DNA from: Rhynchosporium graminicola
Lineage: Eukaryota; Ascomycota; Leotiomycetes; Helotiales; Ploettnerulaceae
Direction of reading: 5' to 3'
DNA: 64,000 bases
Assembly: GCA_900074885.1 (NCBI GenBank)
Contig: FJUW01000021.1
Span: 496,001-560,000, forward strand
Part shown: positions 35,424 through 47,790 of the stretch, one piece after another
How positions within the stretch are numbered: position 1 is the first letter of the stretch
Layout: each line of letters opens with the position of its first letter
Position numbers and translations under genes: made by a program
The notes under the pieces: generated by a model
What the model saw: only the letters and a program-made list of their open reading frames with translations
The model's database searches: none
What the model was told of the DNA's origin: nothing

Positions 35424-35869
35424 TATGCCTAGGCCACTATCTTCGTTGTTGTGACTGCGACGTTGACATCGAAAGCAAAGAAAATTACGAGTAGAACGGC
35501 GATTGTTGAGTCGATGCTTTTTGTTACGGTCAGGGAGTTCGTAGCGGCGACAATCCAGCTCAGATTCTAATTTCGTGAGGACGCTACGGTTACTGAAGGC
35601 CAAAGGGGGACCGTGCATTTGTGCAGAAGTATGGGACTCGGATGCTTTGGTCGTAAATGGGACTAAGGCTTCATCTGCTGAATGTTTGCAACGTAAATCA
35701 GGCTTCGTTGAATGCCATCCATAAATTTGAACCTATTGGAATACTCCCTCGACCGACGACCTGCGGCTTTCGAAGATGCGAAGGTGAATGTGAGGTTCTC
35801 TATGATTTCTTTTACATCAGGCAGTATCTTCAGAGATACCGGTCTCCCATCTACGAAGCAAGAAAAACG
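35424..35869 (+). other. Open frame continuing after the xylanase stop
   Basis: After the TAG at 35421 and a second TAG two codons later, the same frame stays open for about 45 codons to a TAA near 35568, reading ATIFVVVTATLTSKAK and further. It could be a lost C-terminal extension of the xylanase cut by TAG codons, or chance. The rest of the interval shows nothing. Confidence 0.3.
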
Positions 35870-36256
35870 TCATGTTTGACCATGTTCCCTGTGTCCAAAG
35901 CGGCTGTTGGAAGATGAAGTGATTTGGATATATCTGCGTGAAGGGTAGATAAAATTGCTCACTCGAAAGCATAAGCGTATCCTATCACATTGTCCTCGCT
36001 TAATATCCGACCAATGAATGTAAATAAAGAAACTGGATTCGAGTTTTCCTAATATTTTATACATCGCTACGAGAACAATCACTACTGCACACAAGATAAA
36101 GAGCAATTCAAACCACGGTGTATTCGGACCTTTGGTGACCAATCCATACTCGTTATTAATGATTTTCTGGTCTTCAGGATAGAAACCAATGTGTGTACAG
36201 ATCCCTGTTAGTTCCCCAAGCCCCAACGGCATATCCATCGCGGTTGATCTAATCAA
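35870..36256 (-). CDS. Possible small single-pass membrane protein
   Basis: A 128-residue frame holds one strong hydrophobic helix, WFELLFILCAVVIVLVAMYKIL, after a polar segment (NEYGLVTKGPNTP). The last 40 residues look like non-coding read-through, since they turn basic and Ser-rich, so the true 3' end may lie at an intron near 35985. I do not recognise the family. The helix argues for something once expressed, but no neighbour supports it. Confidence 0.25.
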   Translation of the reverse strand: MIRSTAMDMPLGLGELTGICTHIGFYPEDQKIINNEYGLVTKGPNTPWFELLFILCAVVIVLVAMYKILGKLESSFFIYIHWSDIKRGQCDRIRLCFRVSNFIYPSRRYIQITSSSNSRFGHREHGQT

Positions 36257-39200
36257 GACGTGGCAATCGCGTTCGTGAACTAATCTGGCAACTTCCAGTC
36301 ATGTGATCCATACGAGTTTTTGACTTCACAAAATATGGACTTTATGATGATTCAGGAGCATCTCGAGCGGGCTCGAACGTGGATGAACTCGTCGTATTCC
36401 TCCCCACCAATGTGACACCAGAGAAACTCGCCAATATTGAAATAACGCTGCCAGATGATGAGAACTGAGGATCCGGACTCCCACAATAGACTCCCAGAGC
36501 TTGACCAGGAACAGGTGACCAATCGCCTAAAAAAGATTCAGATATTGAGATACCCTATAGCCTCACTGTTGTTTACCCAAGAGAAATTGTACCTGCTTCC
36601 ATCACCTGTGGGACGATGATGGATTCCTTTTTGAACCATTGCATACCACCTGGTGTTGAGTAAGGAGTGGAATGTGCTCAGAACCGGAGAAGTTTATGGC
36701 AGGATTGGAGGATTTCGAAAACAGAAAGGCACAGGAGACCCCATTGGTGAGGTTACACTCGAGGACGGTACCAAAATCGATGCAGGGGGGAGAGGGGGAG
36801 GTGTTGGGTTCGTAACCTATGGATGGCTGGATTAATGGCAAACTCGCAGATTTGTATGAGCACAGCACATCGACAGTCCGACCAGGCAGTCATTTTTTTA
36901 AGAACTTTGGCTCAGGTATGTGCAGCAAAATGACAGCAAAATGACCGAATACACCGAAGGAATCTATGAAGGAGAATCTGAGAACCCTGCTGTTCGCTGA
37001 TCAGTATACGGACCAGTGTGTTGTGGGTACGTTGCAAGATGCCCATCACTTTCATGAGGTCATGCTTAGGGATGCCCGCGCGGGTGATCGCCCTCAATAT
37101 GCTTAATTGAGTTCCAAACTCCATAGTATGCGGGTTGGCTTTCTAGCCAGCTGTCAGGCTCTTCCTGAGGCTGTTGCGGCTGCGGCCAGCGAGCATCAAA
37201 CAGGTTCAAGTTTGAGAAATGTGAGCTTTGGCACCGTGTGATACATATTCAATGATTTGCCTCGGATGAAACGATCGAGATGTCCTGATTGATCCGATCC
37301 GAACTTGTATAGTTCGTTATGTTTGTGTTAACCTTGACGAAGTATATCTCGGGCAACACCGTGCTGTAAGCCACTTGCAGGCTCGACCCCTCGTTCTGTA
37401 ACACAAGCTTGAGTATCTTTACGTGAAGCTTCATAAGACATCGTCCCACATGTAGATCCACTGAACTTCTTTGAGTACGGACAGTGAGTCACTAAGTCTA
37501 CAGTTCGGAGGAAACGAGAAACGTCTATTTTGGTCGATCGCTTAGCAGGGCATTTCCACATTTTGTATTGGATGCTGCGCACTCGACGAAGGAAAGTTAC
37601 ATGCTCAACCATGGTTGTGGTATAATCCTCAATAGAAAGGGTCCTGCTGTAAAGAAGACCAGCAAGCATAACATGCTCATGTTGGGTACACTATCATCGT
37701 TTACGAAGTAATTTACTGGTGTCATGCTAGTCATCTACACTTGCCGGGAATGATTGAAATGGACGAAAACTGTCACTGTCAGCAGGGCTCTTTATCAAAT
37801 TGGTAGAAAGTACCAAGTCATGATTTTACAGAGATATTCATGATTGCTTGAAGGCAGGAGAGAGAAAAGTCAATAGCACTAGTGATTAAGCGAAATGTCG
37901 GCAATTTTCGAGGAAGCCCCACTCACCACAATCTACGGGCCGATGCTCTAGAAATCTCAAGTTTACGTTAGCAAGGTTTCTCTGTTCGCACTTGTCTACG
38001 GCGCCATGATTGTGTTTGACGGAATGTGACTTGGGGCAACACTGTTCTAGAAGCCAAGGCAGGATCGACCACGCGCTTCGTGAAAGAGTTTCCAAAAGTT
38101 CGTCGTACTCACTTGAGAATAGTCGCCATATATTCATATGACTTTACTCTACTCATGTCCCACTACATTTTCGCGACATTGACAACTGTTCAAGGACATT
38201 TCGCAACGTGGTCTCGTAAAGTCATGCCTCCGTTTGATGACTTGACGAAACCAAACAGACCTCGCTTGGCTGGAGATAAGTTTGGTCGGTCTCTGATTAA
38301 GGTTGAGTATCGTAAGTGCGGCAAATCCTCCTATTACCCCGCAACTGGCCATCTTTCGAGCCTCGACATCCGGCTAGATAAATCCTCAATTTCTGTCCTC
38401 GCATCTCCTCGAGGCGACAACGGTTGAGAATTTAGCATAGTTACCGTGCAAAGCTTTCAGGCACTTGATTTTGCAATCAATTCGCCGAGCATGTTAAAAG
38501 ACCATATTTATCGGCCTAAGGGAACACTATTGTCGATCGAGGCCAGGAGCTACTCTCTACTGACTAAGAGTGTTCCCAAGATAGATCTTTCGCAAAAGAG
38601 GAGCGATAGAAATGATGCAGATGACAGTAGCGTCTCTAGAGGGGACCGTAAGTCTATCTCCGCAGTCTCAAGATACCTTGGGGTCTATCCGTCGCAGTGT
38701 TCAGGTAAGCTGACCTTTTCGTCAAATCTTCATTCAAGGGTCATACAAGGCGGAGCTCAGTTGCCTAAAGCTCCTTTAGAGGGATTAACTTGGCAGTTGC
38801 TTTCACGCTTTGAGGCCCGGAGTAGGAGGTTCTAAATATACTCGGCGACGTATACTATTTCATGATTGACAAACATATTTGGTGTCAATAAGCGAAGACC
38901 CCTGGGCAAGAGTTCAACTTGAAGGCAGAGAAACAGAAGGCAGGAGAGCATCTTGAGATCTGCGAACATCCATGACTGAAAGTTTTAAGTGATCGAGAGT
39001 TTTTTTCTGTTTTTATCCTTGATATTGACCTTCCTCGATGGTTACTACAGAGCGAGCTGTTCGGAAATATTTTCTCATTCTCATGCATCTAATATCGAAG
39101 ATGCACGATATCTGCAAGTTGCACCATATATCTCTAGCTAAACATTCGTATCCACGAAGGTAGATATTTACTGAGGGGGAATATCACAGCGATGATTCAG

Positions 39201-40166
39201 TCTTTTATCTAGTGCTACCGGCATCTTCTCTGTTACACTTTTCACCGACTTTGCCTCTTACGAGATCTCGGCACGTAGATCGCTACGTTTCTCGGCTAGC
39301 TGACTAGGGTAATGCCCCCTTAGGTTTTGGACTCGGTCATGTACGTGTTGGGAACTCTATTATTTCTGCTAAATTCGTTATTGCACAGATTTTCGTGTTG
39401 TTTGAAGCACCTAGGACACTATACAGCTGCTCCAAAGGTACTACTCACTATCAAACCATTGAAATCTGGAAAGCAGTCTACTTAAAGTGACCTCAGCTTC
39501 GATGAGTCCGTACAGGTGGGCAAAAATGTCGAGGGCACTCCAACTGCAGAGTTGCGGGGTAACATGATACTTGCATGTGTTTTTGCACAACATGTGCAGA
39601 GACACTCAGCATTAGCGCTGCCATTACCCAATCTTGTATGACTGTGCCACAACACGTCAGCTATGGCAGCGTTTGGAGATAAGAGAAATAAACTACTTCT
39701 ATAGACCGACATTCGAGAATGATGGGATCACAATCCTTAATGCCTATGTTTTCAATGTAATGTTCTTGTACTATTACATTGAATGGGATCCTGGAGTATC
39801 GGTTGATAAATGTAGGAGTGAAGAGATACCTTGCGTCTCGTCTTGAGCGACGGATCGATCAGCGAAGTCCGTTAACAGAAATCCCATCCTGAGGACGTGA
39901 TCATCTGAGTTTTCTTGTGTAAAATGCCGTGTTGGTTTCGGTCCGCTCCCTAACATCAATGAACCAATCTTCGGAATCTGCTGGGAAGCCAAGCATGCAG
40001 ATCATCATCGTGTTTCAAAGGAGCATGTTGTGTCACCTGGGAAGGATTGCTAGCACAAGCCACACTTCTATCCTGTAAAAACATATCCCTCATCCTTCTC
40101 GATGCCTAAACTTCTTTATTCTCTTTCAATCATAGCAAAAGTCAAGGAACAGGAAAATCTTTCACT
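36257..40166. other. Gene-poor stretch of about 3.9 kb
   Basis: Open frames at 38026..38427, 38446..38835 (plus) and others have mixed composition and no motifs I recognise. A perfect 11-bp inverted repeat lies at 39751-39783. Composition is not RIP-like, so decayed single-copy genes or long intergenic DNA are equally possible. Confidence 0.4.
39751..39783. repeat. Perfect 11-bp inverted repeat with 11-nt spacer
   Basis: TTCAATGTAAT at 39751-39761 is the exact reverse complement of ATTACATTGAA at 39773-39783. It could form a hairpin or be a dyad binding site. Nothing nearby shows a role. Confidence 0.7.
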
Positions 40167-42340
40167 ATGAGCAAAACCCAAGATCGTCTCAACGCCTTCT
40201 ATGGCATTGATAACCTCATCACAGTCGATATCAAGATGCCAGAAGATCAGGTAACGATAATCATCCGGCACCTGACTTGCCGTTCTTCATAGTCTCAAGA
40301 CACGCTACTCTCTGGGGGTTTATTGAGAATACATGAGGTCATTGCTGATGTGTGAAATATCCAGTGGGCATCCCTCATGGCTTGCGAGCCTCGAGGCGGC
40401 ATTTGCAATTTCGAGTACGCTGGCGGCCCCCGCTTCGACTGGTAGTAAGTGTATACGAGGTCCTTTGCTTTTACTCTGTCTTGTATCCAGTTGATGAGGC
40501 TGTGCCTAAGTTACAGACGGTGTCAGTCCTTCGGAATCGCTTTTGGCTTACACTTCTTGCTTCAAGATCGCTGCTGACTTTACTTCTCCAATATAGCAAA
40601 GCCAGCTCCGTGACCATATCTGGCACGCATAGCCCGAAGAAGAGTGCAACTTTCAAAGACGTCGGTATCATCAAGAAGTCCTACTGTGGATCTTTCAGTA
40701 AAACTAAACCGTCTGTCCGACTTGACTTTGCCAGCAATGTAAAGGAGAACGAGGACGTCGTCGAGAAACTCATCGGGACCAAAAGTATCACGTTGAACAA
40801 CTGTAAACAGGACCCAACCTACATTCGCCAGCCACTCGCATACGAACTCTTTCGGTAAGCATAACATTCATTAATATGGTGCTACCTTGCGCGCTTTGCA
40901 GGCGACACATCGGGAGAAATGTCCTGACGATCCTACAACATTACCATACCCCGGCTAACTTTGATGAAGCCATGCAGAAATACCTACTCCACGCTGTAAT
41001 TTTGCCAACATGATCGTAAACGGTACCGACATGTAAGTGACAAGTTTATCAACCTTTGCCTTCCAGTTCTATTTTGGCTTCTTCAGTGAAGTCTCTCAAC
41101 AATCTTCATCAAACATGAGCTTCGGAATATATTAAAAAGCGAATGCTGACTACGTGGTATCGATGGACAGGGGTGTGTTCGTGAACCTGGAACAATATAA
41201 GAAACAGTTCTTGAAGAACAATTTCGATGGAAACGATGAAGGCAATCTCTATGAGTAAGTAAGCCGAGAATTTGAGTAATTTTAGAAATCTGGCAAGGAC
41301 ATATCCTCCGGAAGGTTTAGCTCAGCTGAACAAAGCAAGAGCTAAGTATTCATTCCTAGGCTCGATGCTGGAGATGACCTCGATGCAGCTGTCATCAAAG
41401 CTGAGAAGATCAGCTTCGAGAGTGGCGGTGATGAAGATCAGAAAGATCTCTTGGTAGCCGCCGAAGCCATCGCCTCTGATGGATTGACAGGTGCGAAGAA
41501 GGTCATCGACTACAATGCATTCATCAAATTGTACGCTATGGAAACGATCATGAAGCACCGGGATGGCTTCACGGTCAACACTAACAACACTTACCTCTAC
41601 AATGACGTGAGAGCTGTTGACAATCCAACCATCAAGGATATTAACCTCAAGTTCATTCCTTGCGGCACCGACCAGCTTCTTCGAGAGGTCAAGGACTTTG
41701 AGATGGGAAGCAAAGCAATCTTGGCTCGTCTCGTCCTCGATGACCGCAAGGCAAAAGCCGATTTGCTTTCGGCGATTCGGACCTTCGCTACCACTATCTT
41801 CAGCAAATCTAACCACGACAAAGTCGTGAAGCCCTATATTGACCGTTTGGAAGCTCTTGTCGCTTGTGCTGGCGCCATGCCCGAGGCTGCTATCAACAGT
41901 CTTCGACATGAAGTCAAATTGGTCCGTTCGGGTGCTTAGTGAGTATTTCCCGAGAAATTTCTTGCTAGCAAAAACCATTGCGAGAGAAACCGACAGTGTT
42001 TATTCATTATCAAGAGCGCCATGTACTCAATCACCTTTGATCGTCTTTTCCTCCACTCAAGCTGGCAATACTGACTTTGGATTTCTACAGCCAACACCTC
42101 GGAGAAATTCCAACAGATGGGACGGTCTTCGTAGCGCGTATCTCAGGCGTCTGTATCCCCACCAGCAACTCCGAGTACATCCCTGAGCCAACTGCAAGTA
42201 CATTTGGTAGGGATCTGTTCAAAACGGGGTATTTTACGTTGAAATGCAAGGCGACGGGAAAGTACGTAACATTCGGAGCTGAGAAGGAAGTGATTCAGGT
42301 CGAAGAGACAGCACAGGCCGCGCAATTCTATTTGTACTGA
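40167..42340 (+). CDS. CotH kinase family protein, seven exons
   Basis: Exons are 40167..40250, 40365..40444, 40597..40854, 40970..41032, 41171..41254, 41360..41938 and 42091..42340. The six introns (105-152 nt) all have GT..AG ends, five of them in the same phase, and the 1,398 nt give 465 residues without a stop. The protein shows the CotH signature: ISGTHSPK, KTKPSVRLDF, KSITLNNCKQDPTYIRQPL, AYELFRHAEIPTPRCNFA, MIVNGTDMGVFVNLE and FLKNNFDGNDEGNLYE. Candidate catalytic Asp residues are Asp258 in HRDG and Asp294 in IPCGTDQ. CotH proteins are atypical protein kinases of bacterial spore coats; relatives in Mucorales are surface proteins. Here no signal peptide is seen, so an intracellular place is likelier. 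The last about 80 residues (CKATGKYVTFGAE) recall a small beta-trefoil-like or fascin-like unit and may be a separate domain. Introns are longer than in neighbours, and the gene sits 650 bp from the GMC gene. Confidence 0.82.
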
Positions 42341-42987
42341 GCTGTAGCACTTTCAACTGGTGCGTCTCTCGGAGATGCCTGAAGTTAAACTGGTTTTAAA
42401 AAAGCCAGTCTTGGTATCAAATTATCCGGTTCAGACTGAAATATGTTTCTTATGACCACTTCACGCTGTCTCGGTGATTTCATGACAGAAATGTTGGAGA
42501 ATCATCACGCATTGGCTCGATCAACGTCTGTAGTCTAATGATGTCTAGTTCGACAGCCTTCCAGCGGCTCTGTCGTTGAGACCCGATCTACAAATATCTT
42601 TCGAAGTTTATAAACCACATTTCGGCACCAAATATTCTCTAGTTTAAGTAGCGATAGTCCGAGGTCAAGGTCTCACTAATGACTAGATCGCTACATGAAT
42701 GTCGCGGTTTGCTATGGTGGGCCAAGAGTCTTTTGGTACCACCACTACAGCCGGGCCAAATTAAGCTCATGACGGCGTAATGTTAGACAATGAGTTCGCG
42801 TCTTCGGCAAGGCTTTTAAAAGCCTCGTAGGATCGGTTCTAATAACCTGCGTGATGTCACGCGGCAGATTCGGTAATCAAGTAAGTAGTATTCACCTCGA
42901 GGGTTGTAACTCTCAACCGTGCACGATAATCTCTTTAACCTCTACTTTCAGAAACGTTTCGGTGACTAGATTTTATTGCGCTTAACC
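42341..42987. other. Intergenic between CotH-family and GMC genes
   Basis: No gene seen. It holds the 3' UTR of the first and the promoter of the second gene. Confidence 0.5.
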
Positions 42988-43522
42988 ATGCATTCACCAC
43001 TTGTCCAATACTTGTTGGTCGGCGTTGCCGCCATCGGAGTCATCAATGAAGCTACAGCGTCAATGTTTGGAAGCGCCATATACTCGAATAATTTCGGACG
43101 TCCCGGTGTCAACGCAAATTATGACTGTGGGTCTTCTCATATCTTCATGAGAAATTCAAATTGACGTTTTAACGAATAGATGTAATTATTGGAGGCGGAA
43201 CCGCAGGTCTCACGTTAGCATACCGACTTACTGAAAACAGCAACGTGACTGTCGCCGTCGTGGAGACGGGAGGATTTTACGAACAAGAAAACGGCAACTT
43301 AACAATTGTCCCAGGTTATCGAGCTCCAAATCTCGAGGGCTCTCTAACAAACTGGAACTTTACAACCGCCCCGCAGCCTCAGCTCGAAAATGCTACGTCC
43401 TTATATGCTCGCGGCAAGACTCTCGGGGGAAGTTCAGCTATGAACTTTATGGCATATCAGCGTGGTACGAACGACTCGTATACTACGTGGGCGAAGAGTG
43501 TTGGAGACGATAGTATTCCAGG
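42988..43522 (+). pseudogene. GMC oxidoreductase, truncated by a retrotransposon junction
   Basis: Exons are 42988..43126 and 43180 to about 43522; the 53-nt intron splits a Tyr codon. A hydrophobic leader (YLLVGVAAIGVINEA) suggests secretion. The FAD-binding motif follows directly (YVIIGGGTAGLTLAYRL), then VVETGGFYE, and the GMC signature region YARGKTLGGSSAMNFMAYQRG. GMC enzymes (glucose, aryl-alcohol and choline oxidases/dehydrogenases) are about 600 residues; here only about 160 remain. Family similarity stops at SVGDDS, and after about 43522 the sequence belongs to a copia reverse transcriptase on the other strand. The remaining part carries no RIP-type stops. The substrate-binding half and the catalytic His are missing, so the product cannot be active unless the rest lies beyond the window. 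Confidence 0.85.
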
Positions 43523-44263
43523 TCCTCTTGCGCTACTATAGCTAGTACTATACGTAGGCTTTCTATTTTCAAGGTAAGGCTAAAGGTTTCTAGGTAATCT
43601 TCATCTAACCTCTAGCTAAACCCTTAAGCTATAAGTCTAGCCTTAAATCGATCAATAAGACTAGAAGGTATTAATTTGACTATAAATACTATACGATAAC
43701 CTATAGTTCTTTAACCTTTAGGTAAATCGACTACCTTCTAGGTATTAAGAGACTATAATTTAGCTACTTCAGTAGTAATTACCTCCTCCTAGTATAACTT
43801 ATTCTTACTAGCTAGGGCTTCTACTTTAGTATTTAGAACTATAATAGAGCCTTCTAAAGTAATATAAGCCCCTTAAGCCGAATAATCACTCTAATTAAAA
43901 TAATCTTCTTTAATCGATTCTCGGACCTTTACTAAAAGGTCTTCTTAGAGGGTAAGTACCTTTATAGCTTTCCAGGTACTAGTACGAATTCTAGTCGATC
44001 TTCTAGGAGCTATTGAATTTAAGTCTAATTCAGACTCTTCTTTAGCTCTCTCTTCTTCTTCTGCTTCTAATACCGTATTACAAGTACGATCTTCTTTAGC
44101 TTCTTCTCCTGCTTCTGATATAGTATTACTAGTACAATCTTCTTTAGCTCCTATATCTACGATAATTGTATTACTATTAATCTCTTAATCTTCTAGAGTA
44201 TTAGAAGAGTATTCAGGGCTTCCGGCTCCCTGACCCTCTCTACTCTCCTCCGGTGCCTAGGGT
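43523..44263 (-). mobile_element. Copia-1 retrotransposon, 3' fragment (linker and start of RT)
   Basis: Reading the minus strand through RIP stops gives the integrase-RT linker APRRSTRIRTSTWKAI and then the start of a Ty1/copia reverse transcriptase: VDLPKG, IDRFKARLIA, GFS, EDYLETFSLTLKIESLRIV. It stops there, exactly at the GMC gene. No LTR is present at this side, so the rest of RT, RNase H and the 3' LTR are missing. On the right it is interrupted by gypsy-1 and continues at 52871. Confidence 0.8.
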
Positions 44264-44531
44264 TGTGACGACAGCTCACCTGAATGTCACATGAGAAGAA
44301 GGATAGATAATAGGGCCTAAGTTTATAGGTATCCCGGCAGAACTAATATCCGACCCGGTATAGTATCGGACTAGTACTAGCATATATATATAAGGTGCTT
44401 TATACTCTATCTCTCTTCTTCTTCCTTCCTTATCTTTTTGTTTCCTTTGTAGTAGACTATATAAGATCGCTCTTAGCTTCTCTACTCGTTTATTCTTACT
44501 TATATACCGCCTTAAGTCTTATATCGTTATA
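44264..44531 (+). repeat. 5' LTR of gypsy-1
   Basis: 268 bp, starting TGTGACGACAGC and ending CGTTATA. The last CA has become TA. It matches 52603-52870 over its full length with scattered transitions. The terminal bases form a short imperfect inverted repeat (TGTGACG/CGTTACA). Confidence 0.92.
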
Positions 44532-46101
44532 TTAAATAAAAAGATTAAGATAGCCGGAGATAGTTTACTATAATATCTTACTACTAAGTTAGTTATTCGA
44601 TAACTACTCGTATATAGCTAAGATACTAGAGATCTCTCGGATAACTATGAATTAGGGTTTGATTTAGCTTATTATAAATAGTATAATAGAGGAGGTTTTC
44701 GCTAATACTCTTTTAATAACTCTCTTAGTATAAAGGAATTATAGATAGATTTTGAAGAAAATATAATAAATACCTCGGAACTTTAACCTCTACGTATCGC
44801 CGCCGAAATAGCCCTGATATACCCCTTTTTAAGCTACTATTATAGCTCTTAACTAATAAACTAGAGACCCCTCTAGTTCTAGGGGAACCTGACGCGATCC
44901 CTCTTACTCTACCTCCGAACTTAATCTATTATACTCTTTCTTACTCTAAATATCTCTTGCCCTAGAGAATATTAATACCTTATTAAGGAAGTACTAACTG
45001 AGAGGGAAAGGAAAATAAAAGCGAAATTCACTAGGAGTATAATCGCTAAGTACTCCTATTACCGCAGGTAACTCGAACCTAATCTATTCCCTCTTATAAC
45101 GATTAGCGGACTAGGAGGAAAAGAATAACTCTCTAGAAGATACTATAGATAGACTAATCTCTATATAAGATAGGTTCCTTATAAAGGTCCCTCGCTTGTC
45201 TTCGACTCTCCTACTAGAACTAATACTATAATCTCCGCGTATAGCGGAGTTTAATAACCTAATAAACTCTATTCTGATATATAGTACTAAGAGAGAGGAT
45301 ACTATTCCTAATAAACTATCTCTTTCTCCCGGCGCTAAATCAGTAGAGTTACGCCCTAAGAAGTCTTATCTTACTAAGAAGATCTTACCCCTAGATAATA
45401 GATCAGACTTTACTTTCCTCTAATAGAGAGTATCGATACGAGACCGGCTAGCTATAAACGCTGACTACTATCCTACGGACTTCTCTTAGCGCGTTCTTAT
45501 ATAAGGGCTAGTTATTAGATTAGCTAAAGAGTATCTTACGCTTTAGTACTTCGCTAACGAGTTTAAAACTAGCGATAAAATAATCTTCTTATTAGAGAAG
45601 AACTTTCTTACTAGTTTAGAGGAAGATAACTACTATAACGCTTTCTACTACTTAGAAATATAATAACCCAGCTATATACGCGAGACCTTTACTAAGTTTT
45701 ATAGTCGATTTTAAAGCGCTATTATCTAAAGTAAGGTTAAAAAGAAGGAGTAGTTCTTCTATATATAAGATAAGATTATATTATCCTTATGCGCTTTAAC
45801 TCTTATTATTAAACTGACGTGGAATAAGGACTACGTTTCTATAGTTAGATCCTTACTTTCTTTTAATACTAAGTATTACTATAACTTAGAATATATCTAT
45901 CCCGAGAAAGCTACTGCCTAGGTATAATACTATAAGCTTACTATTACTACTACGACTACTACTAGTTCTACTTCTTACTAGTCCTTAAGCTTAGCTCCTC
46001 GATAAACTACTCTCGCACTATATATACGTACCTCTACCCCGGTATAGTCTAGTACTCCCTCCGCGCTAAAACGCCCTACTACCTCGACCAGAGAACCCCT
46101 T

Positions 46102-46150
46102 AGGTATTATAGTTATAGATAGCTTAGTTATATTAAGCTAGACTGCCCTA
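46102..46150 (+). pseudogene. Gag zinc knuckle of gypsy-1 with Cys and His lost
   Basis: The translation RYYSYRxLSYIKLDCPN has the C-x2-C-x4-H-x4-C spacing, but Cys and His positions are now Tyr, as C/G to T/A changes would make. Only the last Cys remains. Confidence 0.7.
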
Positions 46151-47369
46151 ATCTACTTAAGGTTCAATTGATCGATGAATTTCCGGAAGAGGATTAAGTA
46201 ACTAAGGAAATAATAGAAGATATACCCTCCGAATCTGGACTAATACTAGAGGGAAATAATAAGGCTTAGGTAAAAACTCCTTCCTAGGTCTATATAAGTA
46301 TAATCTCTCTAATCTGGACTTTAACTCCCTAATAGGAGGTAAGTAATTCATATACTCGACTATAGTTAGTATAAATAGGCTAGGAGTCTCTATAAATAGC
46401 CTAATCGATACTAGAGCGAACAGTTATCTATTTATTAATCGTACTCTTACTAGATAACTATCGGGGGCCCTTAGTATCAAAATCGAGCTACTGCTTTATT
46501 CTATTCTAATACGTAGTTTCTAATAGTCTATTAGAACCTATATTACTTATTTCATACGTTTATACCTTTCTATTAATAATAGGCGTATTTATAACTACTC
46601 TTTTATTCTCCTCGATTTAGGATAATAAGATATGATTATTAGTATCAAATAGATACGACGATTTCAAGTTAAGCTAGATACGCTCTACTATAAGCTACTA
46701 TAGTCGGAACGCTATCTAGCTACCCTCCGGTATAATAAGAAGATAATTATAACTCTACTACTTTATAAACCTAGTATTAATCGATCTTACTAAATCGATA
46801 CTAACGCGCGGGACTTAGCTATAAACTAGCTAGATTAACGCCGATTATACTAAATAGTAGTAATATAGTATATTAACGTATCGTTCCTATCCTTTAACCT
46901 ATTTCCGCTTATCGCTAAGGAATCCGAACTCCTTTCTACTCCGAATTCATCGAGAAAAGTATCTGCGCCGAAACTTTACTATAAGTACTCCTCTTAACTT
47001 CCGAGGATCTAGAAACCGGTTCCGATTTACTAAATTAGTACTATAGCTTTTTATTTCAATATAAAATATAAAAGTTCTGAATTATTCTTTACTAGTATCT
47101 ATAAGATAGACTACCTCTTATAAGACTATCTAAATAGTAACTCTCCTAAGGATCCCGATACCGAATAACTTATAGCTGAAAAGCTACCGGAATAGTATTA
47201 TACTCTTAAGGAAGCTTTTTCTAAGCGGGATTCTAATATTCTTCTACTATATCGCTTATACGATTATAAAATTATTCTAGAAGAACTATTACTTAATATA
47301 TATTCGCTTTTATATTAGTAATCTACGGATAAATTATAAGTAACTAAAGAGTATCTTATAGAGAACTTA

Positions 47370-47790
47370 GATAAGAGATTTATCGAATCTAGCTAAAGTC
47401 CCTTTATATTACCTATACTATTCGTTAAGAAGGCCGATAGAGGATTACGCTTCTATATCGACTATCGTAAGCTTAATACGATTACTCGAAAGGATTCCTA
47501 CCTAATACTTAGGATCAATAAGCTCTTAACTCGTATATCTAAAGTAGTAATTTTTACTAAACTAGATATCCGGGTAGTATTTAACCGTATCTATATAGAC
47601 CCTGAATCCGAGAAGTATATTATCTTCCGAACCCGCTTCGGATCCTATAAATATAAAGTACTACCTTTCGGGCTCTATAATAGACTTAGTACGTACTAGT
47701 GATATATAAATAATATATTACTAGACTACTTAGATAATTTCTATATAGCTTACCTAGATAATATTCTTATATACTCAGAAATACTCTAAG
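47370..47790 (+). pseudogene. Reverse transcriptase domain of gypsy-1
   Basis: Readable RT blocks: LRFYIDYRKLNTITRKDSY, FTKLDIR, FRTRFGSYKYKVLPFGL, and the active-site block YLDNILIYSE, in which the second Asp is now Asn. Several in-frame TAG codons interrupt it. Confidence 0.85.

Noticed and set aside
36602..36868. Frames on both strands near 36.7 kb
   Set aside because: Gly-rich and Ser/Pro-rich translations without motifs; neither strand convinces.
40352..40867. 168-residue plus frame and 95-residue minus frame in the CotH region
   Set aside because: The plus frame runs through an intron; the minus frame is antisense to an exon. The seven-exon model explains the area.
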